Below, piece by piece: positions 63,247-64,000 of a DNA stretch of 64,000 nt (position 1 is its first letter; the number at the start of each line of letters is the position of its first letter). The DNA lies in contig JAFUAY010000047.1 in the NCBI GenBank assembly GCA_017460515.1, positions 1 to 64,000 of the forward strand, read 5' to 3'. The position numbers were made by a program, and so were the translations under genes. Below the pieces are notes generated by a model that was given only the letters and a program-made list of their open reading frames with translations, had not been told where the DNA came from and searched no databases. The stretch comes from Prevotella sp. (GTDB taxonomy: Bacteria > Bacteroidota > Bacteroidia > Bacteroidales > Bacteroidaceae).

Positions 63247-64000
63247 ATGATGAAAAGTAGCATAAAAATATTCCTCCTTGCAGGTCTTGTATGTTGCGGC
63301 TCTGTCGCAACCCTCACCTCCTGTTCATCCTGGATTGAGGAAGAAACCGAAGGACAGACCACCGATGCCACCCTTGGCGACAACGACGAGGCTGCACAGG
63401 CTTGGGTAACCGGCGTCTACTCAAAATGGGTCTACGACATGTTCTGCTGGGGATACTTCCCCAAGGTACTCGAACTGGATGCCGACTACATCAGCGGCCC
63501 ATCGTGGCTCTTCAAGGCCTTCGGCGCAGGCAACTTCGAGGGCGAGAGCGAGGTATGCGACGCCCTGTGGAAAGGTTGTTACGGACTGATAGAACGTGCC
63601 GACTATGCACAGAAGCAGATAGAGAAGATGACATCGCTCACCGACGCTGCCAAGCAGAATTATCTGGGCGAACTGAAGTTCCACAAGGCAATGGCCTACT
63701 TCCTGCTCGTACGCGCCTACGGTGCTATACCCCTCGCAGCCGACGATGTCGACAAGACCAATAATCCTCGGGTTGCTGTCGACAAGGTCTATGATGAGAT
63801 ATTTACACTCCTCGAAGAATCTGCATCACAACTCTATAAAAACACCGATGCCAACTACCAAATCGGACACGTCAACGCAGGCAGCGCCGCAGGACTGCTC
63901 GCCAAGGCATACGCCACAGCAGCCGCATCAGCCCTCGGACAGACCAACACTTATATTAACATACGCACAGGGGCACCCTATATCAAAAGCGGAGACACCT
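63247..64000 (+). CDS. SusD/RagB-type lipoprotein, truncated by the window edge
   Basis: The first 251 residues are present; the frame is open to the right edge. MMKSSIKIFLLAGLVCCGSV leads to the lipobox TLTSC and an acidic stretch (IEEETEGQ). LWKGCYGLIERADYAQKQIE, YLGELKFHKAMAYFLLVRAYGAIPL and AGSAAGLLAKAYATAAAS are SusD helices. Partner of the SusC just upstream. ATG 63250 is an equivalent start. Confidence 0.9.
   Translation, partial: MMKSSIKIFLLAGLVCCGSVATLTSCSSWIEEETEGQTTDATLGDNDEAAQAWVTGVYSKWVYDMFCWGYFPKVLELDADYISGPSWLFKAFGAGNFEGESEVCDALWKGCYGLIERADYAQKQIEKMTSLTDAAKQNYLGELKFHKAMAYFLLVRAYGAIPLAADDVDKTNNPRVAVDKVYDEIFTLLEESASQLYKNTDANYQIGHVNAGSAAGLLAKAYATAAASALGQTNTYINIRTGAPYIKSGDT

Noticed and set aside
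1..64000. tRNA, rRNA, insertion sequences, phage or integrase genes
   Set aside because: No cloverleaf-like sequences, transposase or recombinase motifs were found on either strand.

Overview
The window looks like chromosome of a gut- or rumen-type Bacteroidales bacterium, most likely Prevotella or a close relative. Support: two SusC/SusD pairs, lipoproteins with Bacteroidetes-style N-termini, SprA of the type IX secretion system, LruC-, DUF4831-, DUF5020- and DUF4302-type proteins known mainly from this phylum, and many copies of the Bacteroidetes promoter (TAnnTTTG near -7, often TTTG about 20 bases upstream). I saw no tRNA, rRNA, transposase, integrase, phage gene or CRISPR array.

Layout. 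1-4.1 kb: a very large secreted modular protein, C-terminus off the left edge, with a long leader and a 22-bp tandem dyad repeat upstream. 4.7-9.5 kb: asd, then divergently a CPA2 cation/proton antiporter, lolD and cvfB. 9.5-25.4 kb (minus strand): two DUF proteins with a GH127 arabinofuranosidase; pantothenate kinase with a zinc metalloprotease; the 2565-residue sprA with ruvA. 25.6-30.8 kb: diaminopimelate dehydrogenase (+), a GH28 pectinase with a LruC-type lipoprotein (-), a DUF5020 protein (-). 30.8-37.1 kb (minus): lplA-gcvT-gcvH-gcvPA-gcvPB-lpdA, a complete glycine cleavage module. 37.3-40.7 kb: small beta-barrel protein, GH51 arabinofuranosidase (-), single-domain response regulator.

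40.9-52.1 kb (plus): SusC, SusD, an HExxH zinc lipoprotein, a DUF4302 lipoprotein, an 886-residue secreted protein and a small lipoprotein, closed by a terminator; then an M6 metalloprotease with its own promoter. This reads as a nutrient-uptake locus with peptidases instead of glycosidases. 54.9-64 kb: AraC regulator, a secreted protein with binding-like modules, a 57-residue peptide gene with a strong Shine-Dalgarno, GH26 mannanase lipoprotein, another modular secreted protein, SusC and a truncated SusD: a probable beta-mannan utilisation locus.

The least expected pattern is a set of short, simple or palindromic repeats that do not stay between genes. They lie in frame inside conserved enzymes (ruvA, lpdA twice, GH127), form the last codons of asd and the GH26 gene, form part of a signal peptide, and fill the susC-susD junction. 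Three secreted proteins also end in a short C-terminal tail of the type IX sorting kind, in the same window as sprA.
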